Positions 1 through 7,438 of a stretch of 64,000 bases of DNA are shown here, in pieces (positions within the stretch are counted from its first letter, which is position 1; each line of letters opens with the position of its first letter). Source of the stretch: Virgibacillus profundi (GTDB taxonomy: Bacteria > Bacillota > Bacilli > Bacillales > Amphibacillaceae); the NCBI RefSeq assembly GCF_002287375.1, contig NZ_NPOA01000010.1:1-64000 (forward strand), written 5' to 3'. Made by a program: the position numbers and the translations under genes. A model generated the notes under the pieces. The model was given only the letters and a program-made list of their open reading frames with translations, did not search any database and was not told the DNA's origin.

Positions 1-187
1 CAGGAGTTGGATGCTTTATCTTTTTAAGAGCTTCTTTATCATGTTTGAGCATTTCATAGAACTCTTTTCGTTCGGCTAACATTTTGTTATATACAAAACG
101 AACGCAACCAAATGTTTTATGCAGGAGAATTGTCTGTTCTTCTGTTGGATACAAGCGAAACTTATATGCTTTATTTTGTTTAGCCAT
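1..187 (-). CDS. tnpB: TnpB (IS200/IS605 family OrfB), N-terminal part, cut by window edge
   Basis: Reading leftwards from an ATG at 187, the frame stays open to the window edge. It encodes a protein starting MAKQNKAYKFRLYPTEEQ, followed by a segment with FGCVRFVYNKML. That is the conserved helix-turn-helix N-terminus of TnpB/OrfB proteins, the RNA-guided nucleases of IS200/IS605 elements and ancestors of Cas12. Only about 62 residues are visible, so the RuvC catalytic motifs, the zinc ribbon and the guide-RNA region beyond the 3' end all lie outside. No TnpA (Y1 transposase) is seen upstream, so this may be a TnpB-only copy. The start fits the family's usual beginning; the upstream GAGATG is a weak ribosome site. 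Confidence 0.85.
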   Translation of the reverse strand, partial: MAKQNKAYKFRLYPTEEQTILLHKTFGCVRFVYNKMLAERKEFYEMLKHDKEALKKIKHPTP

Positions 188-345
188 ATCAAATCATCTC
201 GCTTCCGCCAGAATATATGTTCCCATTATATCATGATGAGGCATATTTGGCTATCACCAACCGAAATTCATCTCCCCTTACCGTTGGGCTATGCCCTTCA
301 CGCGCTTGAAGAGGGAGACTTCTTTCGGCAGAACGTTAAATAATT
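188..345. other. Upstream flank of the tnpB element, with nested inverted repeats
   Basis: This stretch carries no convincing gene. An outer pair TCTCCC (271-276) and GGGAGA (313-318) encloses a small perfect hairpin GGGC-TAT-GCCC (286-296). Subterminal hairpins are what IS200/IS605 elements use as transposase recognition sites, so this may be the left end of the element. The exact end cannot be fixed from one copy. A short frame over this stretch on the + strand looks accidental. Confidence 0.4.
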
Positions 346-388
346 ACCCATTATTAATATATGCCGTAAAGACAAGAGGTTGCAAAGA

Positions 389-417
389 GAAGCGTGTTAA
401 CTGAAAGAACACGCTTC
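389..417 (-). terminator. Terminator of fadH (probably bidirectional)
   Basis: A perfect 10-bp stem, GAAGCGTGTT/AACACGCTTC with a 9-nt loop, lies 10 bases past the fadH stop. The U-run is better on the + strand, so it may also stop transcription coming out of the mobile element. Confidence 0.75.
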
Positions 418-427
418 TTTTTAATTT

Positions 428-1195
428 CTAAAACGGAAATTTATTCAACCATTGTCCCCCGTCCATTGTGACGACTTCTCCATTAATATAACCGGCTTTA
501 TCTGATAATAGAAAATGTGCCAGTTCTGCAATTTCCTCAGGCTTTCCAAGACGACCAAGTGGTACAGAGTTAATTGTTCGTTTTGCCGCTCTTTCCGATT
601 CAAATAATTTATCAGCCCCACCTGTTCGCTCAATTGGTCCCGGTGCGATGGCATTCACACGAATCCCATATTTAATTCCCCATTCCACTGCCAATGTTCT
701 TGTCATATTCAGAACTCCCGCTTTTGCAGCTGAAGAATGAATAACACCTGCTCCGGCATTCCAGGAATATGTAGCAACCATATTTAAAATGGTTCCTTTT
801 TTTCCATTATTTATCCAGTACTTACCAACTTCTCTACTACAATAAAATGTACCATTTAACACAATATCTATGACAGAATTCCACCCGTTTATAGATAGAT
901 CCTCTGCTGCACTAATAAAGTTTCCTGCAGCATTATTAACTAAGTGGTCAATCGTTCCATATTTTTCTATTGTTTTTTCTACCATGCGCTGAACATCTTC
1001 AGGCTTTCTAACATCCATTGGAATGATAAAAACATTACCGGTTGATATAGCTGTCAACTCATTCTTTGCAGCTGTCAGCTTGTCCTCATTTCTGCCTGTA
1101 ATAACGACATTAGCACCTTCAGCAGCAAATTTTTCAGCCATATATTTACCCATTCCGCTTGAACCACCTGTTACGATTACTGTTTTATTATTCAT
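428..1195 (-). CDS. fadH: 2,4-dienoyl-CoA reductase (SDR family)
   Basis: 255-residue short-chain dehydrogenase resembling Bacillus FadH (YkuF), which reduces 2,4-dienoyl-CoA with NADPH so that polyunsaturated fatty acids can enter beta-oxidation. The cofactor loop TGGSSGMG is at residues 9-16 and NNAAGNF near residue 87. The usual SDR YxxxK is replaced by SxxxK (SSAAK), as in dienoyl-CoA reductases rather than ordinary SDRs, and the C-terminus MDGGQWLN is typical. An AGGAGG-type site precedes the ATG. The neighbour ykuE is divergent, and the Bacillus ykyB-ykuE-fadH neighbourhood is recognisable here although rearranged. Confidence 0.93.
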   Translation of the reverse strand: MNNKTVIVTGGSSGMGKYMAEKFAAEGANVVITGRNEDKLTAAKNELTAISTGNVFIIPMDVRKPEDVQRMVEKTIEKYGTIDHLVNNAAGNFISAAEDLSINGWNSVIDIVLNGTFYCSREVGKYWINNGKKGTILNMVATYSWNAGAGVIHSSAAKAGVLNMTRTLAVEWGIKYGIRVNAIAPGPIERTGGADKLFESERAAKRTINSVPLGRLGKPEEIAELAHFLLSDKAGYINGEVVTMDGGQWLNKFPF

Positions 1196-1227
1196 AAGCT
1201 CCTCCTAAAATAATTACCGCTAAAATA

Positions 1228-1256
1228 ATAATATTATGTATATTTAATATTGTCAA
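1228..1256 (-). promoter_or_regulatory. Sigma-A promoter of fadH
   Basis: On the minus strand TTGACA (1256-1251), 17 bases, then TATTAT (1233-1228). Spacing is ideal and the start codon lies 33 bases downstream. I see no FadR-type palindrome over it. Confidence 0.7.
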
Positions 1257-1319
1257 AGAATTTACTGATAATTAAGACAAGTACTGCAATAAAAAACTTC
1301 GAATAAATACCTTATTTCA

Positions 1320-1328
1320 TGCTATAAT
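1320..1328 (+). promoter_or_regulatory. Extended -10 promoter element of ykuE
   Basis: TGCTATAAT is a perfect extended -10 (TGN plus TATAAT) 34 bases before the ykuE start. No good -35 is visible, which is usual for extended -10 promoters. Confidence 0.55.
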
Positions 1329-1361
1329 TTCACTATTGGATTTAGAAAGGTTTGACTTATT

Positions 1362-2216
1362 ATGAATCGACGTTCCTTTTTGAAAAAGGCTTTTGGGAGT
1401 TTATTGGCATTAGTTGGATTAGGTGGTGGAACCTATTATTATGCTCGTGAAATAGAGCCAACATTGCTGGAAATTAATAATAATATAATTGCATCTAAAA
1501 AAATCACATCTAAATTTAATAACTTTAAAATTATACAATTCTCTGATACACATATCGGTTTTCATTATTCGCTTAAACAGTTTAAAAAATTAATAGATAA
1601 AATAAATGCGATGAAGCCGGACTTAATAGTTTTTACAGGTGATTTGGTTGATGAACCAAATAATTATAATTGGAGCAATGATTTAATTAAATTATTGCAT
1701 TCACTTGAAGCAACTCATGGGAAATATTGGATATATGGCAATCATGATCACGGTGGTTATGGTACGAACATTGTCAAGGATGTTATGGAGCAGGCTGATT
1801 TTAAGCTTTTAAAAAATAGCCACACTGTTATCGAAGTGGAAAATGAACAGATTATTTTTGCCGGAATTGATGATGTGATGCTGGGTAATCCAGATCTAAA
1901 TATGGCATTACAGCATGCTAATCCGGATTTATTTACAGTTTTACTTGCACATGAACCTGACTTTGCAGATACAGCTGTTAAATTCCCTATTGATATTCAA
2001 TTGTCCGGACACAGTCATGGTGGGCAGGTCAGGTTACCTTTTATTGGACATTTATATACACCGTCATTCGCTGAAAAATATGTTCAAGGAAAATACACAA
2101 TAGGTAATGATAAACTTGCACTGTATGTTAATAGTGGTATTGGTACAACCCGCCTACCATATCGTTTTTTATGCAAACCGGAAATTCATTCCTATACACT
2201 CAGGGCGAAGCAGTAA
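1362..2216 (+). CDS. ykuE: Metallophosphoesterase, Tat-exported (YkuE-like)
   Basis: 284 residues. The N-terminus MNRRSFLKKAFG is a twin-arginine signal followed by a hydrophobic stretch, so the folded, metal-loaded enzyme should be exported by the Tat pathway. In Bacillus subtilis YkuE is a Tat substrate. The calcineurin-like metal ligands are clear: SDTH (D62, H64), GDLVD, GNHDHGG and GHSHGGQ, which together bind two metal ions. The natural substrate is not evident from sequence. It sits divergent to fadH, as in Bacillus. Confidence 0.9.
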   Translation: MNRRSFLKKAFGSLLALVGLGGGTYYYAREIEPTLLEINNNIIASKKITSKFNNFKIIQFSDTHIGFHYSLKQFKKLIDKINAMKPDLIVFTGDLVDEPNNYNWSNDLIKLLHSLEATHGKYWIYGNHDHGGYGTNIVKDVMEQADFKLLKNSHTVIEVENEQIIFAGIDDVMLGNPDLNMALQHANPDLFTVLLAHEPDFADTAVKFPIDIQLSGHSHGGQVRLPFIGHLYTPSFAEKYVQGKYTIGNDKLALYVNSGIGTTRLPYRFLCKPEIHSYTLRAKQ

Positions 2217-2298
2217 TTAAATAACCGGATAGCCAGGCTCCCTTTTAGTTTAGAAACATATACTATGTTGAAGAGTTTATAATGAAAGGGAGATTTCA

Positions 2299-2535
2299 TT
2301 GAACTATCCAAACATATACCAGTATGGTTATCGATCATTTGGGGATCAGGATGAACGGGTATTCCCTGTAATACCTTTTTTAACGGGGCTTGCATTCGGT
2401 CCGTTACTATATGGAGCTTTCCATCAGGGTGGATATCATCCATATCCTCCCTATCCACCTTATCCGTCACCATATCCATACGGTTATGGATATGAACAGG
2501 GATATAATCCCTATTATCACAATGGTTATTATTGA
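2299..2535 (+). CDS. Small Tyr/Pro/Gly-rich protein, function unknown
   Basis: 78 residues starting at TTG, with GAAAGGGAG eight bases upstream. The second half is almost only tyrosine, proline and glycine (repeats of PYPPYP, then GYGYEQGY). That composition is seen in spore-coat and other surface proteins of spore formers, so a coat role is possible but is inference. There is no signal peptide. A strong terminator follows directly, so it is probably a single-gene unit. Confidence 0.6.
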   Translation: MNYPNIYQYGYRSFGDQDERVFPVIPFLTGLAFGPLLYGAFHQGGYHPYPPYPPYPSPYPYGYGYEQGYNPYYHNGYY

Positions 2536-2542
2536 TAGTTGA

Positions 2543-2578
2543 GGTTTGGCCTGTAAAGATATAGGCCAAACCATTTTT
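2543..2578 (+). terminator. Terminator after the Tyr-rich small gene
   Basis: Perfect stem GGTTTGGCCT/AGGCCAAACC with a 10-base loop, followed by ATTTTT, 8 bases past the stop codon. Confidence 0.85.
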
Positions 2579-2691
2579 AAAGCGCGTTCTATGGACATCC
2601 CTGTTCATATGATGTTAACAATTTATCCATAGTAATTTCTATATTAAAATGCTAAACTTATGGGGATTTCAAACTTACGGAGGTTGTACAT

Positions 2692-3270
2692 ATGCTTAAA
2701 AAGTACAAAATTGTACTGCCATTTTTTGTTTTACTCCTAATTTTAAGTGCTTGTGGAGATGAATATGAAGGCGATTTCTCTTACGAAGTCCAGGATTTCT
2801 CCTATACGAACCAGGATGGTGAAGAAGTTAGTAAAAGTGAGTTAGATGGCAACTTTTGGGTAGCCAATTTTATATTTACAAATTGTGAAACGGTATGTCC
2901 GCCAATGACGTCCAATATGGCTAAGCTGCAAACACAATTAGATGAAGCAGGACTTGATGATGTACGATTAGTATCCTTCAGTGTGGATCCGGAAAACGAT
3001 ACACCTGAAGCATTAAAAGAGTATGGCGAATCCCGTAATGCTTCCTTTGATAATTGGGATTTCCTGACAGGTTATGAATTTGATGAAATTAAGAAGTTCT
3101 CCATAAATTCATTTAAGTCTCCTTTGGAACTATTACCTGATTCAGACCAGGTTATGCATGTAACCAGTTTCTTCCTTGTTTCCCCTGAGGGCAATGCCAT
3201 CAAACGTTACACTGGGACTATGGCAGCTGAAATGGAAAAAATAGTTCAGGATCTTAATAGATATAATTAA
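2692..3270 (+). CDS. SCO1/SenC family copper-binding lipoprotein (BsSco, YpmQ-like)
   Basis: 192 residues. A lipoprotein signal ends in LSAC near residue 21, so the mature protein is anchored outside the membrane. The thioredoxin-like domain has the copper motif CETVC (CxxxC) followed by PP, and the distal histidine in VMHVTSF, the three ligands of Sco proteins. These proteins deliver copper to, or keep reduced, the CuA site of cytochrome c oxidase. The ribosome site GGAGG precedes the ATG. No oxidase genes are nearby. Family assignment is firm; the oxidase role is from the family. Confidence 0.92.
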   Translation: MLKKYKIVLPFFVLLLILSACGDEYEGDFSYEVQDFSYTNQDGEEVSKSELDGNFWVANFIFTNCETVCPPMTSNMAKLQTQLDEAGLDDVRLVSFSVDPENDTPEALKEYGESRNASFDNWDFLTGYEFDEIKKFSINSFKSPLELLPDSDQVMHVTSFFLVSPEGNAIKRYTGTMAAEMEKIVQDLNRYN

Positions 3271-3279
3271 TAAAGACGA

Positions 3280-3401
3280 AACTAAAGGATAGCCGTTCAG
3301 CGATGTATGGGATTGCACCCTGCTGGACAAAGGAAAGATTCTCCCTGTGTTAACATCTTACGAAAAAGAGTGGAAGTTATGAAAATTTCCACTCTTTTTT
3401 T
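3280..3401 (+). promoter_or_regulatory. Possible structured RNA and terminator between sco and ykyB
   Basis: A strong terminator, GAGTGGAA/TTCCACTC flanked by A and T runs, occupies 3363-3401. The bases just before it (about 3292-3326) can fold as GUUCAGC pairing with GCUGGAC around an inner GGG/CCC hairpin. I do not recognise a known riboswitch class. It could be a 3' UTR structure of sco or a small RNA ending at the terminator. Confidence 0.5.
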
Positions 3402-3491
3402 AGTATTCTATAATTTTTATTTGCGTATGGACAAGCTTTACGATACGATATAGACAAGCTTTAACAAACAAAATGAAAGGAGGATAAATCA

Positions 3492-3965
3492 ATGGAAGAT
3501 TCAATCCGTATAGGTGATATTGCTAAAGCTCTGTTTACTATTAACAGACACGCAAAAACAGCACCGGAACCCCAACATCTGTATTTTATAAAAAAAGAAG
3601 CTATTACTCGTCTGTTAAAAGAAAAACGAGCTACGAAGGTAGGACTTCATTTTTCCGACCATCCGAAATTCAGTAATCAACACTCCACCCTGCTTGTACA
3701 AGTAGATAATTATTTTTTTCACATACCTCCCACTAAAGAAGACTTCAAAGAACTTAAACATTTAGGAGCGCTTGATGAAAATTTTCGTAACCCACAAACA
3801 AAGATGTCCTTATCGCAGGCTAAAAGATTAATCTATCAATATATCGACTGGAAACCAAGGAAAAAACGCCCAATCGCGCATAAACAGCAGTCATCTTCCT
3901 ATTTCACCCCTTCTTCACTGGGGAAAATGGAATGGCCTCCAACGAAAACCCGTCGGAATTATTAA
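3492..3965 (+). CDS. ykyB: YkyB family protein
   Basis: 157 residues matching the YkyB family of Bacillus in length and content (KKEAITRLLKE, GLHFSDHPKFS, VQVDNYFFHIPP, QAKRLIYQYIDWKP). The tail after residue 120 is basic and variable. Function is unknown. In Bacillus subtilis ykyB lies by ykuC/D/E, and here it is two genes from ykuE, which supports the call. Ribosome site AAAGGAGG is perfect. Confidence 0.88.
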   Translation: MEDSIRIGDIAKALFTINRHAKTAPEPQHLYFIKKEAITRLLKEKRATKVGLHFSDHPKFSNQHSTLLVQVDNYFFHIPPTKEDFKELKHLGALDENFRNPQTKMSLSQAKRLIYQYIDWKPRKKRPIAHKQQSSSYFTPSSLGKMEWPPTKTRRNY

Positions 3966-4040
3966 GCTTGAACAACATCTCCTCATAAATGTTTTAATCC
4001 TTTTATTTTAAGGTACTTAGTAATAAAAGGAGGCAGTTTG

Positions 4041-4256
4041 ATGACAGAGCTTAAGGAATTTATGTAAGAGCTAAACCGTTATGCGAACCAGACACATATG
4101 TTAAAAGATCACTTTGAAAAACTTTCCGAGTCAGAAAAAAGATTGGTAATGGATGCAGCACCAGAAAATTTAAAATCACCAAAAGAACATTTCCACCCCG
4201 TATTTCTATGGCTTGAGAATTTGCATGAAAAACTGGGGATTAAAAATGAAGATTAG
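4041..4256 (+). pseudogene. Small gene interrupted by an in-frame TAA at codon 9
   Basis: A strong ribosome site (AAAAGGAGG) precedes ATG at 4041, which encodes MTELKEFM and then a TAA at 4065-4067. The same frame runs on for another 62 codons to TAG at 4254, with coding-like composition (YANQTHMLKDHFEKL, then PKEHFHPVFLWLENLHEKLG). The intact product would be about 71 residues. Either this is a recent nonsense mutation, or translation restarts at the internal ATG 4098 (HMLKDH), which has no good ribosome site. I do not recognise the family. A terminator follows. Confidence 0.6.
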
Positions 4257-4286
4257 ATTTTGGTTAACTTGCAAATTTATTAAATT

Positions 4287-4316
4287 GCGTGCGATTTAAA
4301 TCGTGCGCTTTTTTAT
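4287..4316 (+). terminator. Terminator after the broken small gene
   Basis: GCGUGCGAU/AUCGUGCGC stem (two G-U pairs) with a UUAA loop and a run of six T. The converging gene on the minus strand ends just beside it. Confidence 0.75.
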
Positions 4317-4645
4317 ATCTTCTTTAGTAATCGTTGAAAGCCGGAATAAAATATAAGCACCACGCCAAATGCAACAAGGCATTGTAATATGATCTTCAGT
4401 AAATTATTCAATTTCTGTTGATTCCATATAAATTCCATTACGATAAAAAACAAAACGAAAATAATTAAGCTGCATATAATATAGCTTAATAATTTAGTAG
4501 ATTGCAGGGCAACAAACCAGGATATAAGTGGACTAATAATAAAATAGCTTGCAATAATACTTAAGAAAACAATAAGATAGGAAACAACATCCCCGCCTAT
4601 TCCTAAAAAACTAAATACTGACAAATCAATCCAGCTTTTAATCAT
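4313..4645 (-). CDS. Small integral membrane protein, unknown
   Basis: 110 residues from ATG 4645, with GGGGGAG six bases upstream. A GTG at 4660 lies within that ribosome site's reach and is not a better start. Three to four hydrophobic helices (around VVSYLIVFLSIIASYFII, LSYIICSLIIFVLFFIV and LQCLVAFGVVLIF) separated by short loops. I do not recognise it; size and layout suggest a small multi-pass inner-membrane protein. Confidence 0.6.
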   Translation of the reverse strand: MIKSWIDLSVFSFLGIGGDVVSYLIVFLSIIASYFIISPLISWFVALQSTKLLSYIICSLIIFVLFFIVMEFIWNQQKLNNLLKIILQCLVAFGVVLIFYSGFQRLLKKI

Positions 4646-4766
4646 CCAACTCTCCCCCACTTCCTTTTTATATATAGTGTTAGCAATTTCTATTTAAAAC
4701 ATACATAATATTTGAATAAGTTTGTTATAATCGCTTTAGATAGAATCAGAAAGGGGAAATACTGCA

Positions 4767-5660
4767 TTGAACAAAGCTTTTATCTACATAATTATTGGTG
4801 CAGCTCTTTGGGGTACCATTGGCTGGTATGTAAAGAATTTATATGCGTTTGGTTTCACTCCTATGGAAGTAGTTACACTCAGGGCATGGTCCTCTGCTAT
4901 TTTATTAGTTATTTATTTATTGATTGCTGCCCCAAAAAAGTTAAAGTTGCATACACCTGGAGATATTAAATATTTTTTGGGTACCGGTATTATAAGCATT
5001 ATTTTTTTCAATTATTGTTTGTTTACTGCAATTGAATTATCAACATTGCCATTTGCAACGGCACTACTATATACAGCACCTGCCTTTGTAACAATTATTT
5101 CATTCTTTCTTTTTAAAGAACCATTGACAAGAATTAAGCTGACCGCTTTATTTGCTACGCTAATTGGAACTTGCTTAGTAGTTGGATTGATACCATTAAA
5201 CCTAAAAGCATTGCAACTTACCAGCATACTTTTCGGATTGGGTTCGGGAATTGGCTATGCACTGTACAGTATTTTTAGTAAATATGCATTAAAGAAATAC
5301 ACAAGCTTAAGTGTTACCACCTTTACATTTGTTATTGCAGCTATTGCATTGCTCCCGTTCTTTCCCTATCAGGAAAAATTACATCTCCTGCAGGATCCAA
5401 CTGTTCTTTTATATGCATTTGGTCTAGGGTTTTTGCCAACAGCATTCGCATATATTATATATACCCATGGACTAAATCAAACAGAGGCTTCAAAGGCTTC
5501 TATTTTATCCACAATAGAGCCGGTTGTAGCAACATTAATTGGTATTTTTATTTTCCAGGAAGCATTCTCAACGATCCAAATGCTTGGAATGGTATGCATT
5601 ATAGGTGCAGTAATCAGTATGCAATTAAATGGACGAGCTAAAAAACAATTTGCTAAGTGA
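4767..5660 (+). CDS. EamA/DMT superfamily transporter
   Basis: 297 residues starting at TTG, with AAAGGGG ten bases upstream. Two EamA repeats of five helices each are visible: the first begins AFIYIIIGAALWGTIGW, the second SILFGLGSGIGYALYSIFS. The second ends with the typical EPVVATLIGIFIFQE near residue 250. Members export or import amino acids, amines and other metabolites; the substrate cannot be read from sequence. A short charged tail (NGRAKKQFAK) ends the protein. The stop codon overlaps the Fnr-type site of the next gene. Confidence 0.85.
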   Translation: MNKAFIYIIIGAALWGTIGWYVKNLYAFGFTPMEVVTLRAWSSAILLVIYLLIAAPKKLKLHTPGDIKYFLGTGIISIIFFNYCLFTAIELSTLPFATALLYTAPAFVTIISFFLFKEPLTRIKLTALFATLIGTCLVVGLIPLNLKALQLTSILFGLGSGIGYALYSIFSKYALKKYTSLSVTTFTFVIAAIALLPFFPYQEKLHLLQDPTVLLYAFGLGFLPTAFAYIIYTHGLNQTEASKASILSTIEPVVATLIGIFIFQEAFSTIQMLGMVCIIGAVISMQLNGRAKKQFAK

Positions 5661-5698
5661 TCTCTATCACGGAATAATTTAATGAAAACGGTTATCAT
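5656..5698 (+). promoter_or_regulatory. Fnr-type operator and -10 box upstream of the Fe-S repair gene
   Basis: AGTGA-TCTCTA-TCACG (5656-5671) matches the Fnr/CRP-family consensus TGTGA-N6-TCACA at 8 of 10 fixed positions. A -10 hexamer TATCAT lies at 5693-5698, predicting a transcription start near 5705. The centre of the palindrome would then be at about -41.5, the class II activator position. No TTGACA-like -35 is present, as expected for an activated promoter. Confidence 0.7.
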
Positions 5699-5731
5699 TT
5701 ATGGAGATTCATAAATAGGAGGTATAGTGAT

Positions 5732-6427
5732 ATGAGTTCATTTACTGCTGAACATACGCCAGCTGAGATAGTTAAGGTTTTTCCTAAGGCCAGTGATTTG
5801 TTTAAAGAACGGCGCATTGACTTTTGCTGTGGTGGAGATCGACCGCTTGGTACAGTATTTACAGAAAAAAACCTGGACGAAGCCATTGTCCTGTCAGAAT
5901 TAAATACAGCATTTGATAGCTGGAGCAAAGAAGATCATGAAATAATTGACTGGGATCAAGTACCCCTTTCAGAATTGGTAGATCATATCGTATATAACCA
6001 TCATGCATATTTAAATGAAGAGCTGCCTGCCCTTGGTCAATTTGTGACAAAGATTTTCCGTGTACATGGCGCAAAACATCCTCATCTTAAAGAATTGTAT
6101 AGGCTATATAATGACTTTAAGGTAGATATGGAAGAACATATGATAAAAGAAGAAGGAGAGGTATTTCCTTTAATTAAAGAATTTGAAAAAAATCCAAGCG
6201 AAAAACTTGCGCACCATATCCATGAGGCTAATGGTGGATTAGAGGACGAACATGAGTCACAGGGAGATATTCTAAAAAGAATGAGAGTAATAACAAATGA
6301 TTTTGAACCACCTGCAGATGCATGTAATTCATATCGAATCACATATGCACGATTAGCTGAACTGGAATCAGACACGTTCCAGCATGTTCATTTAGAAAAT
6401 AATGTATTGTTCAAACGAATTAAATAA
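5732..6427 (+). CDS. Iron-sulfur cluster repair di-iron protein (RIC, ScdA/YtfE family)
   Basis: 231 residues. The N-terminal domain with IDFCCGGDRPL near residue 34 is the DUF542/ScdA_N part. The rest is a hemerythrin-like four-helix bundle with HHAY and paired histidines and glutamates (EEHMIKEEGEVFP, HHIHEANGGLEDEHE, HVHLENNVLF) that hold a di-iron centre. These proteins repair Fe-S clusters damaged by nitric oxide or oxidants. The AGGAGG site and the upstream Fnr-type operator point to induction under oxygen limitation or nitrosative stress. Confidence 0.92.
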   Translation: MSSFTAEHTPAEIVKVFPKASDLFKERRIDFCCGGDRPLGTVFTEKNLDEAIVLSELNTAFDSWSKEDHEIIDWDQVPLSELVDHIVYNHHAYLNEELPALGQFVTKIFRVHGAKHPHLKELYRLYNDFKVDMEEHMIKEEGEVFPLIKEFEKNPSEKLAHHIHEANGGLEDEHESQGDILKRMRVITNDFEPPADACNSYRITYARLAELESDTFQHVHLENNVLFKRIK

Positions 6428-6441
6428 TATTTTAGGTATTG

Positions 6442-6479
6442 AAAAAGGAGTAACATATTTTTTATGTCACTCCTTTTTC
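6442..6479 (+). terminator. Terminator after the Fe-S repair gene
   Basis: AAAAAGGAGT/ACTCCTTTTT stem extended by ACAT/ATGT, with a T-run. Confidence 0.85.
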
Positions 6480-6521
6480 TAGTCTATAGCCTTTTTCATA
6501 CCCTATTCCCCCTCAGAAATA

Positions 6522-6674
6522 TTAGATACTCAATTCTTTACGTTTTTGTAATGCCAATTCTGCCTGTTTTTTCTCTAAACGCATTTCTATTTGAGAAATT
6601 CTCACTTCATCATTTAATAAATCTTGTTTATTCTGATTAACAAGTTGTTCAAAATTCATCGTTTTTGGTCGCAT
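6522..6674 (-). CDS. FbpB-like small basic protein
   Basis: 50 residues, MRPKTMNFEQLVNQNKQDLL and then a charged helical half ending RKELSI. The opening, with SFEQLV-QNK-ELL spacing, matches the small Fur-regulated basic protein B family of Bacillus, which acts with the FsrA small RNA in iron sparing. GGAGTGG lies seven bases before the ATG. I do not see a clear Fur box, so iron regulation is not shown here. Confidence 0.7.
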   Translation of the reverse strand: MRPKTMNFEQLVNQNKQDLLNDEVRISQIEMRLEKKQAELALQKRKELSI

Positions 6675-6842
6675 GTTATCCACTCCTTTTACGTTATATA
6701 TTAAGTATACCCTATATTTCGCATCACAAATCGAAATTGTTTGAACATTTTGTGAAACTTTTCAATATTTTTAACACATCTGTTTTCTATAAGACTGAAA
6801 TTACGGTTATTTGTCCTCGAAAAGAATCTTTTTTCCACAATA

Positions 6843-7230
6843 GATATAAACTGCGACGTATGCGCTTGGTTATTTTCCGCTGCGGACCGTTGCGGACCTT
6901 AGGGCACGGCTTCAGTCTCCTCGAGAAACCCACTCTGCTGGGACTTCAGACACGTGCTTTTCCCGCAGAAGTCAACGGTCCTCCGCTCCAAACAACCGCA
7001 TAAATGTTCAAGTATTTGTTTAAATTAGTCAAGAAATTTATAAAAAATTTAAAGCACAATTCCAGCGGAGGAAACACATTGAAGACTCCTGCGGGAGGAA
7101 AGGCATAGGTGAGACCCCGGAGTGCGTAGCACGAGGAGGCTCACCAGCCGCCCTAAGGTCCGCGAAATGTGTTTCCGTAGCGGTAGATTTAGCACATATT
7201 ATCATTAAAAGTTACTTCGCAGTTTATATC
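6843..7230. repeat. GC-rich inverted-repeat element, copy 1 (388 bp, 14-bp perfect ends)
   Basis: Bounded by perfect inverted repeats GATATAAACTGCGA (6843-6856) and TCGCAGTTTATATC (7217-7230). Inside are two related units of about 120 bp in head-to-head orientation (about 6877-6990 and 7064-7180) around an AT-rich spacer. Each unit is closed by its own stem: GGACCGTTG/CAACGGTCC (6884-6892, 6973-6981) in the left and GGAAACACATT/AATGTGTTTCC (7070-7080, 7166-7176) in the right. The two units also share a 14-bp perfect inverted repeat, GCGGACCTTAGGGC (6892-6905) and its complement (7150-7163). There is no coding capacity; GC is far above the surroundings. Related copies are at 36.3 and 40.3 kb. 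Confidence 0.85.
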
Positions 7231-7438
7231 AAGTACGAAGATTATTTTAAAAAACAAAACTTAACGAAAAATTTATTAATAATCTAATACGGATTTTAAG
7301 TTGAATGAAAAGATTAAATGAAATGATAATTCGAGGTATTTTTTTCTATATCACACGGTTCATATGTATAGAATGTTATAATAGACTAATATAGAAGGAC
7401 TTATCCAAATCGAAGTAAATACAAAGAGGCTAATCTGT
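7231..7438. other. AT-rich gap beside repeat copy 1
   Basis: No gene seen. A TATAAT hexamer at about 7377 faces right, but nothing coding follows on that strand before signal peptidase I, so it may be chance or drive an untranslated RNA. Confidence 0.3.

Noticed and set aside
119-343. A 74-codon frame on the + strand over the tnpB flank
   Set aside because: It overlaps the tnpB start antisense, has no ribosome site, and the content is not protein-like.
6665-7003. Open frame through repeat copy 1
   Set aside because: It runs through GC-rich stems of the inverted-repeat element; no ribosome site and no recognisable product.
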